DNA of 64,000 bases, taken from contig NZ_BOOZ01000018.1 in NCBI RefSeq assembly GCF_016863495.1, forward strand, positions 78,808 to 142,807. The letters run 5' to 3'. This document shows positions 58,173 to 64,000 of the stretch, one piece after another. The position numbers were made by a program, and so were the translations under genes. A model generated the notes under the pieces. That model was given only the letters and a program-made list of their open reading frames with translations. It was not told the DNA's origin and ran no database searches. Position 1 is the first letter of the stretch, and every line of letters starts with the position of its first letter. This stretch comes from Micromonospora andamanensis (GTDB taxonomy: Bacteria; Actinomycetota; Actinomycetes; Mycobacteriales; Micromonosporaceae).

Positions 58173-58571
58173 ATGGACGTACGGGATGCCGCCCGACGGT
58201 GGGCGGACGCCTGGGCGCAGGGCTGGCCCGCCAGGGACGTGGCGAGGATCGTCGACCGGCAGGCGGAGGACGGCGACCATTGGGCGTCGATGTTCCGCCC
58301 GTACCGGGGCCGTGCCGGGCTCCGGTCGTACGTCGAGACGTGTTTCGGTGAGGAGACCCGGCCGGCGGAGGTCTGGTTCGGCGAACCACGGATCGACGGC
58401 GACACGGCCACCATCGAGTACTGGGCGGTCACCTACCCGTACGACGAGCCGGTCACCATCTCCGGCTGCACGCTTGTCCGCTTCGACGCCGAGGGTCTGG
58501 TCACCGAGTCCCGCGACTACTCGCACAGCACCGAGGGCAGATTCCTCCCGCCCACGTCACTCTTCCCCTGA
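58173..58571 (+). CDS. NTF2-like/SnoaL-type protein
   Basis: A 132-residue protein with the cone-shaped NTF2-like fold pattern: RDAARRWADAWAQGWPARDV, then FRPYRGRAGLRSYVETCF, and strands ATIEYWAVTYPYDEPVTISG and CTLVRFDAEGLVTESRDYSH. Such proteins are enzymes (isomerases, cyclases) or binding domains; none can be specified. ATG at 58173 follows GAGGAGCACGATC, a good ribosome-binding site, arguing that it can be made on its own even though the upstream frame runs into it. Confidence 0.8.
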   Translation: MDVRDAARRWADAWAQGWPARDVARIVDRQAEDGDHWASMFRPYRGRAGLRSYVETCFGEETRPAEVWFGEPRIDGDTATIEYWAVTYPYDEPVTISGCTLVRFDAEGLVTESRDYSHSTEGRFLPPTSLFP

Positions 58572-59137
58572 TATCGCCGGACGGGGTCGACAGGCGAGCG
58601 CCCCGGAGCGTCAGTTCTCGGGCCGGCCACGTCGGCCATGGCCCGGCTGCCGTTGACCAGACTGTTGGCGTCCACGTACTCCTGTCGCCGGACCAGGCTG
58701 GCGAACAGGCTGACGTGCGCCACCTCGAAGAACATCGAGAAAACGCCGATCAGGAAGGTGACGGCACAGAGCAGCGGCAGGTTCAGCACGTCCGCCCACC
58801 AGAGCAACGGCACGGCCAGCAGCAGGCCCGCCCGACCGACGTCGGCGACGATCATCACCTGGCGGCGGCGGGGGTACCGGTCCACCCAGGCGCCGGCCGG
58901 CATGGAGAAGAACAGGTTCGGCAGCAGCGCGGCGGCGGTCAGGTAGCCCATCTCGGCGGGTCCGGCGTTGAAGGCGAGCACGGCCAGCAGCGGCACGGCG
59001 AGCACGGTGATCTGGTCGCCGAAGAGCGAGACGGTCTGCGCGGACCAGTAGCGGCGAAAGGCCGCCTGCCGCAGCAGCCGTGGGATGCGCGGCCGGCGCG
59101 GCGGAGACGGGTCGGCCAGGACGAGGGATCCGGTCAC
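58517..59137 (-). pseudogene. MFS transporter truncated at the C-terminus (ArsR-linked)
   Basis: The first about 170 codons are a typical MFS N-terminal half: FRRYWSAQTVSLFGDQITVL, GAWVDRYPRRRQVMIVADVG, and FEVAHVSLFASLVRRQEYVD, ending SLVNGSRAMADVAGP. Homology-like sequence stops there; the next about 30 codons (RTDAPGRSPVDPVRRYQGK) are unrelated and end at 58517, overlapping the convergent NTF2-like gene. A full protein would be about 400 residues, so half the helices are missing. GTG at 59137 overlaps the ArsR stop (GTGA). Confidence 0.82.
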
Positions 59138-59748
59138 GACCCGTCTCCGCTCCCGGTCGCTGGCGGGGGTACGACGCCGCGCGGTAGCGCCATCTGGACG
59201 ATCGTGACCGGGCGGGACCCGGGCGGGCGTTTCGTCGGGTCGGCGAGCCGTTCGTCGTACCGGGCCAGCAGCGCGTCGATCTGTTCGGTGACCTCGCGCA
59301 GCTCCGTGGCGGTGACGTGCAGCAGCGCGTCGCCGAAGCCGGCGGCGGCCCGCCACTCGGCGGGTTCGTCGGCGCGGATCGCGAGGTAGTCCTGCGCCCG
59401 TTGCAGGTAGATGCCGACCATCACGCTGTTGATCTGGTCCGTGGCCTCCCGCATGGCCGGGTCGTCGGAGTCGTCGTCCCAGGACGTGTACTGGGTGGTG
59501 GCCCGCCATGGTCGTTCCCGAGCGTCCGCCCCGGGCACCCGTTCGGCGAACCCGTACTTGGCGAGTTGCCGCAGGTGGAACGAGCAGTTCGGCACGTTGT
59601 CGTCGAGCCGGGCCGCCGCCTGCGTCGCGGTCATCGGCCCTTCGCCGCGCAGCAGCCCGATCAGACGCATCCGGAGCGGATGGGCGTACGCCCGCAGGGC
59701 ACGCGGGTCAGTGACCTTGAGCGCGCGCCGAGGTGTCTCGTCAGCCAT
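59134..59748 (-). CDS. ArsR-family winged-helix regulator (second ArsR-MFS module)
   Basis: A 204-residue regulator paralogous in layout to the one at 8.5-9.0 kb. The winged-helix region reads AYAHPLRMRLIGLLRGEGPM, then ATQAAARLDDNVPNCSFHLR, and the C-terminal part has AAAGFGDALLHVTATELREV. ATG at 59748 gives MADETPRRALK. An AT-rich dyad with TAGAGA/TCTCTA ends lies immediately upstream. The coupled MFS gene is truncated, so the regulator may now control a broken operon. Confidence 0.88.
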   Translation of the reverse strand: MADETPRRALKVTDPRALRAYAHPLRMRLIGLLRGEGPMTATQAAARLDDNVPNCSFHLRQLAKYGFAERVPGADARERPWRATTQYTSWDDDSDDPAMREATDQINSVMVGIYLQRAQDYLAIRADEPAEWRAAAGFGDALLHVTATELREVTEQIDALLARYDERLADPTKRPPGSRPVTIVQMALPRGVVPPPATGSGDGS

Positions 59749-59752
59749 ACGG

Positions 59753-59780
59753 TAGAGAATGCTTTAGAAAGACATCTCTA
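59753..59780. promoter_or_regulatory. Dyad operator upstream of the second ArsR gene
   Basis: TAGAGA (59753-59758) and TCTCTA (59775-59780) are complementary ends of a 28-base site with a CTTT...AAAG core (CTTTAGAAAG). It sits five bases upstream of the regulator ATG and is far more AT-rich than its surroundings, so it may overlap the promoter. Confidence 0.6.
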
Positions 59781-59829
59781 GCAACTGCTGTCCGTACGCC
59801 AGGAAGTAGATGCGGTGAGCGCCGATCGT

Positions 59830-59946
59830 TCAGTCGCCGCCAGCCGCCGGCCCGCTACACCGCCAGATCGCGGCCTCTATACGCAGCAACAGTCCACTGA
59901 GCACCAGGAGTGCTCCGGCAGCGAGGAGTTTGTCGCCATAGCCCAC
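59830..59946 (-). pseudogene. Fragment of a small membrane protein paralogous to the one at 60.75 kb
   Basis: On the minus strand, from a GTG at 59946 to TGA at 59830, the frame reads GYGDKLLAAGALLVLSGLLL then RIEAAIWRC. This matches the second half of the intact 70-residue membrane protein at 60754 (DREVVFAAALLLLGGLLLRA). The first hydrophobic segment is absent. The rest of 59781-60053 contains nothing else I can support. Confidence 0.55.
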
Positions 59947-60053
59947 GTCGGCGGTCGACGCCGGCGACCGCTCGTGGCTGGGTCAGCCGACCGCACCCAT
60001 GGTCACGTCGCCGACGTCGAGGAACCGGACCGCAACCTCATCGCCCGTCGCGG

Positions 60054-60449
60054 TCAGGTGATCCGCTCTTGGCTCAGTTGGGGCACGAGCCGGGCTGCGG
60101 TCTCGAAGTCGGCGTCATGGTGAAGGACCACCAGTTTCAGGCGAATGGCGGTGGCGATCACGAGATGATCCGCCACGGAGAGTCCCTGGTGAGCGCTCTG
60201 GCTGGCGAGTTCCTGCCGTACCGCTCGCACGACCTGCCAGGCGTCATCTGGCACCGGAACCCACGGATACACATCGCGGAGCCCGCGCTCGACCCGGTCG
60301 TACGCCTTGGCGTCCGCGATCGTCAGGGTCTCGACCAGCACCGGGTCGCAGATGGCGATCAGTCCACGGGCGGCCAGGTCGGACCATTGCGGTTCGACCT
60401 GGCGACGAACCATGCGGACCAGGGCGCTCGTGTCGGCCAGATATTTCAC
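60054..60449 (-). CDS. vapC: VapC-like PIN-domain ribonuclease toxin
   Basis: A 131-residue PIN-domain protein. Acidic metal-binding residues are in place: Asp6 in LADTSAL, Glu40 in PVLVETL, Asp94 in SVADHLV and Asp112/114 in LHHDADFE. VapC toxins cleave tRNA or rRNA when freed from their antitoxin. GTG at 60449 overlaps the antitoxin stop (GTGA), so synthesis is coupled to VapB. Confidence 0.92.
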   Translation of the reverse strand: MKYLADTSALVRMVRRQVEPQWSDLAARGLIAICDPVLVETLTIADAKAYDRVERGLRDVYPWVPVPDDAWQVVRAVRQELASQSAHQGLSVADHLVIATAIRLKLVVLHHDADFETAARLVPQLSQERIT

Positions 60450-60658
60450 CTGTCGAGTTCGTCAAGTTGATCGAAGTGGAAACCGCCCTCGTCGGCGACC
60501 TGCTGAAGGTCTGCCAGCGCCCGCTGTCGCCTTTCGCGGCTGGACTCCACAGCCTGCCGCAGAGCCTCCGTCACCGTTTCCTTCTTGGTCGCGGTGCCGA
60601 GAGCAGCTGTCGCTTCCGCAAGCAGATCATCATCCAGATCCAGCAGAGTCTTGGCCAT
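60446..60658 (-). CDS. vapB: VapB-like antitoxin
   Basis: A 70-residue protein. The N-terminus MAKTLLDLDDDLLAEATAAL with TATKKETVTEALRQAVESSR is a ribbon-helix-helix DNA-binding domain of the VapB/DUF2191 type; the C-terminal QVADEGGFHFDQLDELD region should wrap and block VapC. ATG at 60658 follows GGGAGGTG. It is the first gene of the pair and probably autoregulates via the palindrome upstream. Confidence 0.88.
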   Translation of the reverse strand: MAKTLLDLDDDLLAEATAALGTATKKETVTEALRQAVESSRERRQRALADLQQVADEGGFHFDQLDELDR

Positions 60659-60664
60659 GAGATA

Positions 60665-60696
60665 CACCTCCCGGACAACAATATATCCGGGAGGTG
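60665..60696. promoter_or_regulatory. Perfect palindrome overlapping the vapB ribosome-binding site
   Basis: CACCTCCCGGA (60665-60675) and TCCGGGAGGTG (60686-60696) are perfectly complementary with a ten-base AT-rich spacer (CAACAATATA). The arm nearest vapB contains its GGGAGGTG Shine-Dalgarno sequence. It fits a VapB or VapBC operator. If transcription starts upstream, the RNA stem would hide the ribosome-binding site. Confidence 0.7.
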
Positions 60697-60753
60697 CGTA
60701 TATCTAGGCGGTCGGGCAGCCGACGGCGACCATGATCTCGCCGCCGAGGTCTG

Positions 60754-60966
60754 TCATCCAGCATGGCTCGGAGCCTGACCCCGGCCGCGGTTCGCCCAGG
60801 GTGCAGCTCGCAACAGAAGGCCCCCGAGCAGGAGCAGTGCGGCGGCGAAGACGACTTCCCGATCGAGCGCCTTGGTGGCAAGGCTCAGCAGAAGCACGAC
60901 TGCTCCCACCGCCACAGCCGACGTCCCGATGCCGCTGACGATCTGCCCAGACCTGTTAGCCACCAC
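60754..60966 (-). CDS. Small two-helix membrane protein
   Basis: A 70-residue protein: polar start (VANRSGQIVSGIGTS), helices AVAVGAVVLLLSLATKAL and VVFAAALLLLGGLLLRAAPW, and a basic Gly/Arg tail. Two adjacent GTG codons (60966 and 60963) are possible starts, neither with a strong ribosome-binding site. A degraded paralogue lies across the VapBC genes at 59830-59946, implying duplication or insertion. The role is unknown. Confidence 0.65.
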   Translation of the reverse strand: MVANRSGQIVSGIGTSAVAVGAVVLLLSLATKALDREVVFAAALLLLGGLLLRAAPWANRGRGQAPSHAG

Positions 60967-61048
60967 GGCAGTCTAGTCGCCGTCGGTGGGCCTGTCGGGC
61001 ACACCGCGCACGCTCAGGCTGTCAGCGATCGCCGCCCACTGCCCGGGG

Positions 61049-61798
61049 TCAGCCGACGGCGGCCATGACCTCGTCGGAGACGTCGAAGTTGGCGTAGACG
61101 TTCTGCACGTCGTCGCTGTCCTCCAGGACGTCGATCAGCTTGAAGATCTTGCGCGCGCCCTCCTCGTCCAGCGGCACGGTGACGCTTGGCACCAGGGAGG
61201 ACTCGGCCGACTCGTACTCGATGCCGGCGTCCTGCAGTGCGGTCCGCACGGCGAGCAGGTCACCCGGCTCGGAGACCACCTCGAACGCCTCGTCGAGGTC
61301 GTTGACCTCCTCGGCGCCCGCGTCGAGGACGGCCATCATCACGTCGTCCTCGGTGGTGCCGGCCTTGGGCACGATCACCACGCCCTTGCGGGAGAACATG
61401 TACGACACGGAGCCGGCGTCGGCGAACGAGCCACCGTTGCGGGTCAGCGCGGTGCGTACCTCGGTGGCGGCGCGGTTGCGGTTGTCGGTCAGGCACTCGA
61501 TGAGCAGCGCGACACCGTTCGGGCCGTACCCCTCATACATGATCGTCTGGTAGTCGGCGCCGCCGGCCTCCAGGCCGGAGCCGCGCTTGACGGCCCGGTC
61601 GATGTTGTCGTTGGGGACCGAGTTCTTCTTGGCCTTCTGGATCGCGTCGAAGAGCGTCGGGTTGCCGGCCGGATCACCGCCACCGGTACGCGCCGCGACC
61701 TCCACGTTCTTGATCAGCTTGGCGAACATCTTGCCGCGCTTGGCGTCGATGACCGCCTTCTTGTGCTTGGTCGTCGCCCACTTTGAGTGGCCGGACAT
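61049..61798 (-). CDS. yebC: YebC/PmpR-family protein
   Basis: A 249-residue protein of the YebC/PmpR family, whose members act as transcriptional regulators or translation factors easing ribosome stalling at proline runs. The hallmark start MSGHSKWATTKHKKAVIDAK is followed by GKMFAKLIKNVEVAARTGGG, NVDRA-type NIDRAVKRG and YEGYGPNGVALLIECLTDNR. ATG at 61798. In most actinobacteria it sits directly before ruvC; here ruvC is at 28.8 kb. Confidence 0.96.
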   Translation of the reverse strand: MSGHSKWATTKHKKAVIDAKRGKMFAKLIKNVEVAARTGGGDPAGNPTLFDAIQKAKKNSVPNDNIDRAVKRGSGLEAGGADYQTIMYEGYGPNGVALLIECLTDNRNRAATEVRTALTRNGGSFADAGSVSYMFSRKGVVIVPKAGTTEDDVMMAVLDAGAEEVNDLDEAFEVVSEPGDLLAVRTALQDAGIEYESAESSLVPSVTVPLDEEGARKIFKLIDVLEDSDDVQNVYANFDVSDEVMAAVG

Positions 61799-61938
61799 CT
61801 GTTACCTCCGTTGCTACCCGCCGTCTGCATCGACCGCACCGAGCGCCCCGCTCCGCACCGGCGCACACGGTGGTGCCGGTCAGCTCTGGTGGAAGCAGTG
61901 GCGGCCAGATGGCCCTGCCGAATCTCGACAATCCTACC

Positions 61939-61973
61939 GACGTGCGGCGGGTGGTCGTCACCCGCCGCACGTC
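61939..61973 (-). terminator. Stem-loop terminator after the monooxygenase-like gene
   Basis: Perfect 15-base arms GACGTGCGGCGGGTG (61939-61953) and CACCCGCCGCACGTC (61959-61973) with a five-base loop, 45 bases past the stop of the minus-strand gene at 62018. The sequence beyond is AT-richer (GGTAGGATTGTC on the minus strand). It probably separates that operon from yebC. The rest of 61799-62017 holds the yebC promoter region, with no gene. Confidence 0.7.
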
Positions 61974-62017
61974 AGCCACCGGCCCGCTCTCCCTCGATCG
62001 GCACAAAGCGGACGAAC

Positions 62018-62320
62018 TTACTCCCCCATGCCGTACGACCCCCGCACTGTGAACTCGGCAGTGCTGCGCTGCTCGCAACGCTCGTCCAGTTCGGCGCGGA
62101 AGCGGCTGAACGACTCCAGCGACGGCAGCGGTCGGGGCAGATCCGGGCCCATGACGACGTCGACGAAGCTGAGCCCGTCGTCGAGCCGCAGGGTCAGGTA
62201 GCGGAATCCCGGCGGTCGGACCCGGGCCAGTTCCTGATGGACCGCGTCGAGCAGGGCCAGATGCTCGTCGATTCGGTCGGCCCGGACCCGGTAGCTGATC
62301 AGGAGGGTGTCCACGCTCAT
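62018..62320 (-). CDS. Small dimeric alpha/beta-barrel protein (monooxygenase-like)
   Basis: A 100-residue protein with the ferredoxin-like pattern of antibiotic-biosynthesis-monooxygenase/dimeric alpha-beta barrel proteins: TLLISYRVRADRIDEHLALL, then PPGFRYLTLRLDDGLSFVDV and SFSRFRAELDERCEQRSTA. No catalytic residues can be named. ATG at 62320 overlaps the FMN reductase stop (ATGA), so the two are co-translated. Confidence 0.78.
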   Translation of the reverse strand: MSVDTLLISYRVRADRIDEHLALLDAVHQELARVRPPGFRYLTLRLDDGLSFVDVVMGPDLPRPLPSLESFSRFRAELDERCEQRSTAEFTVRGSYGMGE

Positions 62321-62946
62321 CGCACCGGCACCGGGGCGGCACCACGGGAGGCGTCCACCAGGTGGGTCGCCAGGAGCGCCAGCTCGGCGGCACGTTCCGG
62401 CGCGGGCGCGATCCGGGCGTGCGCGGTCGGGTCGGTGGCGCTTTCGGCGGGCCACTTGAAGTCGGTGAAGAGGTGCAACTCGACGTGGCCCGGCACGACG
62501 GTCATGCCCACCTCGCTCAGGATCACCCGGAGGTGCTCGGCCGCCTGCCCGCCCCCGCGAGCGCCGTAACTGAGCATTACGGCCGGCTTGCCGCGCCACT
62601 CGGCGTCCAGGTAGTCGATGGCGTTCTTCAGCACCGCCGGGACCGAGTTGTTGTACTCCGGGGTGACGAAGATGAAGGCGTCGCAGGCCGCCACCACCGA
62701 CGACCAGCGGCGGGTGTGCTCGTGACGGTAGTCGCCGAACCGCGCCGGCACCGGCTCGTCCAGCAGCGGCAGCCCCTGCTCGGCCAGATCGATCAGTTCG
62801 ACGCTCATTTCACCCGCGCGGACCGCCGGATGCCCGGCCATCGTCTCGGCCACCCATCCCGCCACGGCCGGGCCGCGTCGTCCCGGGCGGCTGCTGCCCA
62901 CCACCAGGCCCACGGTGATCTGCTGATTCTCATGCGTGCTGTTCAT
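62317..62946 (-). CDS. NADPH-dependent FMN reductase family protein
   Basis: A 209-residue flavodoxin-like oxidoreductase. The phosphate-binding loop is VGLVVGSSRPGRRGPAVAGW, and the flavin/NADPH block is FIFVTPEYNNSVPAVLKNAI, then GKPAVMLSYGARGGGQAAEH. It reduces FMN or quinones with NADPH. ATG at 62946 (MNSTHENQQ). It is divergent from the XRE/MmyB-type regulator 100 bases away, a recurring layout in actinobacteria in which the regulator controls an oxidoreductase. Confidence 0.92.
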   Translation of the reverse strand: MNSTHENQQITVGLVVGSSRPGRRGPAVAGWVAETMAGHPAVRAGEMSVELIDLAEQGLPLLDEPVPARFGDYRHEHTRRWSSVVAACDAFIFVTPEYNNSVPAVLKNAIDYLDAEWRGKPAVMLSYGARGGGQAAEHLRVILSEVGMTVVPGHVELHLFTDFKWPAESATDPTAHARIAPAPERAAELALLATHLVDASRGAAPVPVR

Positions 62947-63046
62947 GACCCGATTCCACAGCCGCCGGCAGCGCGCGGGGAGGCCGGCGTGAGGGTAGCC
63001 CTGGCGGGGACATGCTCGGGGGCGACCGTCGCGGCAGACTGGATGG

Positions 63047-63898
63047 ATGATGGACGGCGAGTTGGGCGCGTTCCTTCGCAGCCGCCGGGAGGCGCTGCGG
63101 CCCGAGCAGGTGGGGTTGCCCACGAACGGCCGGCGGCGCACGCCCGGCCTGCGGCGTGCGGAGTTGGCCATCTTGGCCCAGGTCAGCGTGGAGTACCTGA
63201 CCCGGCTCGAACAGGGCCGGGACACCCACCCGTCGCCGGGCATCCTCGCCGCGCTGGCCGAGGCGTTGCGGCTCGACGACGCCGACCGTCGGCACCTTCA
63301 GCAACTCGCGTCCGTCGAGCACCGCCGGGAACTCTGCGCGGGTGGGCGGCCGGTCGTGTCGCGGACCGTACGCCCGCAGGTCCGGACGCTGCTGGAGGCG
63401 CTGCGGGACCGGCCGGCGTACCTGCTCAACCGGCTCGGCGACGTGCTGGCCTGGAACGAGCCGTTCGATCGGCTGGCCCGCCCGCTGGGGCTGCTCGACG
63501 ACGAGCGGCCCAACCTCGTGTGGTTTCTCTTCGCCGACGAACGCGCGCCTGAGCACTTCCCCGACTGGGCCGACCTCGCCGACCAGCAGGTAGCCGACCT
63601 GCACCGGCTGCGCGGGGGCGACCCGGCCACTGACGCGTTCGCCGAACGGCTCGGCCGGACCGTCGGGGAGCCGTTCCGGTCCCGGTGGCAACGCCGTCCG
63701 GTCGCCGTGCAGCCCAGCGGGGTCGGCTGGCTGCGGCATCCGGCGGTGGGGCCGCTGCGGCTGTCGTACGAGACGCTGGAACTCCCCGACGACCAGCAGC
63801 GACTTGTGGTGCAGCAGCCCGCCGACGCGGAGAGCGCCACGGCGCTGGACCGCCTGCTGGGCCGCCGCCCCGGCGGCCTCCGCTCGGTCGCCAGCTGA
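63047..63898 (+). CDS. XRE-family regulator with MmyB-like ligand domain
   Basis: A 283-residue regulator. The N-terminal helix-turn-helix reads LGAFLRSRREALRPEQVGLP, RRRTPGLRRAELAILAQVSV and EYLTRLEQGRDTHPSPGILA. The C-terminal domain (about 105-280) is the MmyB-like PAS-type ligand-binding fold: PAYLLNRLGDVLAWNEPFDR and GVGWLRHPAVGPLRLSYETL. In this family a fatty acid or similar ligand binds the pocket. ATG at 63047 or 63050. It likely controls the divergent FMN reductase/monooxygenase operon. Confidence 0.92.
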   Translation: MMDGELGAFLRSRREALRPEQVGLPTNGRRRTPGLRRAELAILAQVSVEYLTRLEQGRDTHPSPGILAALAEALRLDDADRRHLQQLASVEHRRELCAGGRPVVSRTVRPQVRTLLEALRDRPAYLLNRLGDVLAWNEPFDRLARPLGLLDDERPNLVWFLFADERAPEHFPDWADLADQQVADLHRLRGGDPATDAFAERLGRTVGEPFRSRWQRRPVAVQPSGVGWLRHPAVGPLRLSYETLELPDDQQRLVVQQPADAESATALDRLLGRRPGGLRSVAS

Positions 63899-63956
63899 AG
63901 CTGAGCCACAACCACCCGCCCACCGCCGCCGCCGCCGCGAAGATCCGAACAGTTTC

Positions 63957-64000
63957 GGGGATGTTGCTGCCTCGACTCGCTTCGAGGCAGCAACTTCCCC
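63957..64000. repeat. Intergenic inverted repeat E, cut by the window end
   Basis: GTTGCTGCCTCGA (63963-63975) and TCGAGGCAGCAAC (63982-63994) form a 13-bp stem with a six-base loop. GGGGA (63957-63961) pairs with TCCCC (63996-64000) after one mismatch. The left flank continues GATCCGAACAGTTTC upstream, so the right arm probably extends beyond the window. It begins about 45 bases after the regulator stop. Confidence 0.75.

Noticed and set aside
1..64000. CRISPR arrays, tRNA or rRNA genes
   Set aside because: No regularly spaced direct repeats of 24-40 bases with unique spacers, and no cloverleaf-like sequence, were seen. The regular arrays at 2.3 and 50.8 kb are coding tandem repeats.

Overview
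The window is very GC-rich, uses many GTG starts and four-base ATGA/GTGA gene overlaps, and carries gene orders typical of Actinomycetota. Gene content (alaS preceded by two small membrane proteins, ruvC-ruvA-ruvB-yajC-secD-secF-apt-relA, tandem cyclophilins, hisS, aspS), together with protein wording and intergenic repeats, points to Micromonosporaceae, probably Micromonospora or a close relative. This assignment rests on recognition, not on a database search. I see no rRNA, tRNA, CRISPR array, phage or biosynthetic cluster.

Region 1 (1-29 kb, mostly minus strand) is the housekeeping core. Read in the minus direction it runs ruvC, ruvA, ruvB (Holliday junction processing), yajC, secD, secF (Sec translocase accessory complex), apt (adenine salvage) and relA ((p)ppGpp metabolism). 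Two plus-strand cyclophilin-like membrane-anchored proteins come next, with a metallo-beta-lactamase-fold hydrolase, hisS, a secreted SGNH hydrolase, a secreted S1 protease, a membrane protein, aspS, an RmlD-like protein, an ArsR-MFS pair, a GNAT acetyltransferase, rarA, a 1059-residue proline-rich membrane protein, a DUF948 protein, a small membrane protein and the 5' end of alaS.

Region 2 (29-51.7 kb) mixes core and accessory genes. It holds a 3-hydroxybutyrate dehydrogenase-like SDR with a PucR-type regulator, a DedA protein, a DHA2-type MFS pump with its TetR regulator, a stand-alone B12-binding-type domain protein, an SPFH protein, a class V aminotransferase, dnaE, an ECF sigma factor overlapping a lipoprotein gene, a transmembrane Ser/Thr kinase, a second TetR/DHA2 module, a PadR/HAAS-domain module, and a LemA/M48 protease pair whose protease carries a C-terminal TerB-like region.

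Region 3 (51.7-64 kb) begins with a 136-bp intergenic hairpin element. A NarL-type two-component system and an ABC-2 exporter follow. A patchy, partly decayed stretch (56-61 kb) contains an AlpA-like HTH protein, a zinc-ribbon ORF reading into an NTF2-like gene, a C-terminally truncated ArsR-linked MFS transporter, and a VapBC module flanked by a small membrane protein and a fragment of its paralogue. The window ends with yebC (usually next to ruvC but here 32 kb away), an FMN reductase/monooxygenase pair and a divergent XRE/MmyB-type regulator.

The most unusual non-coding signal is a set of long, nearly perfect inverted repeats between genes (about 10.0, 14.9, 19.3, 44.5 and 63.95 kb). They have 17-21 bp arms, loops of about 19-42 nt and a GATC near the outer end. 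Separate perfect or near-perfect palindromes at 9.07, 37.7, 51.9, 59.76 and 60.68 kb look like operators or structural elements.
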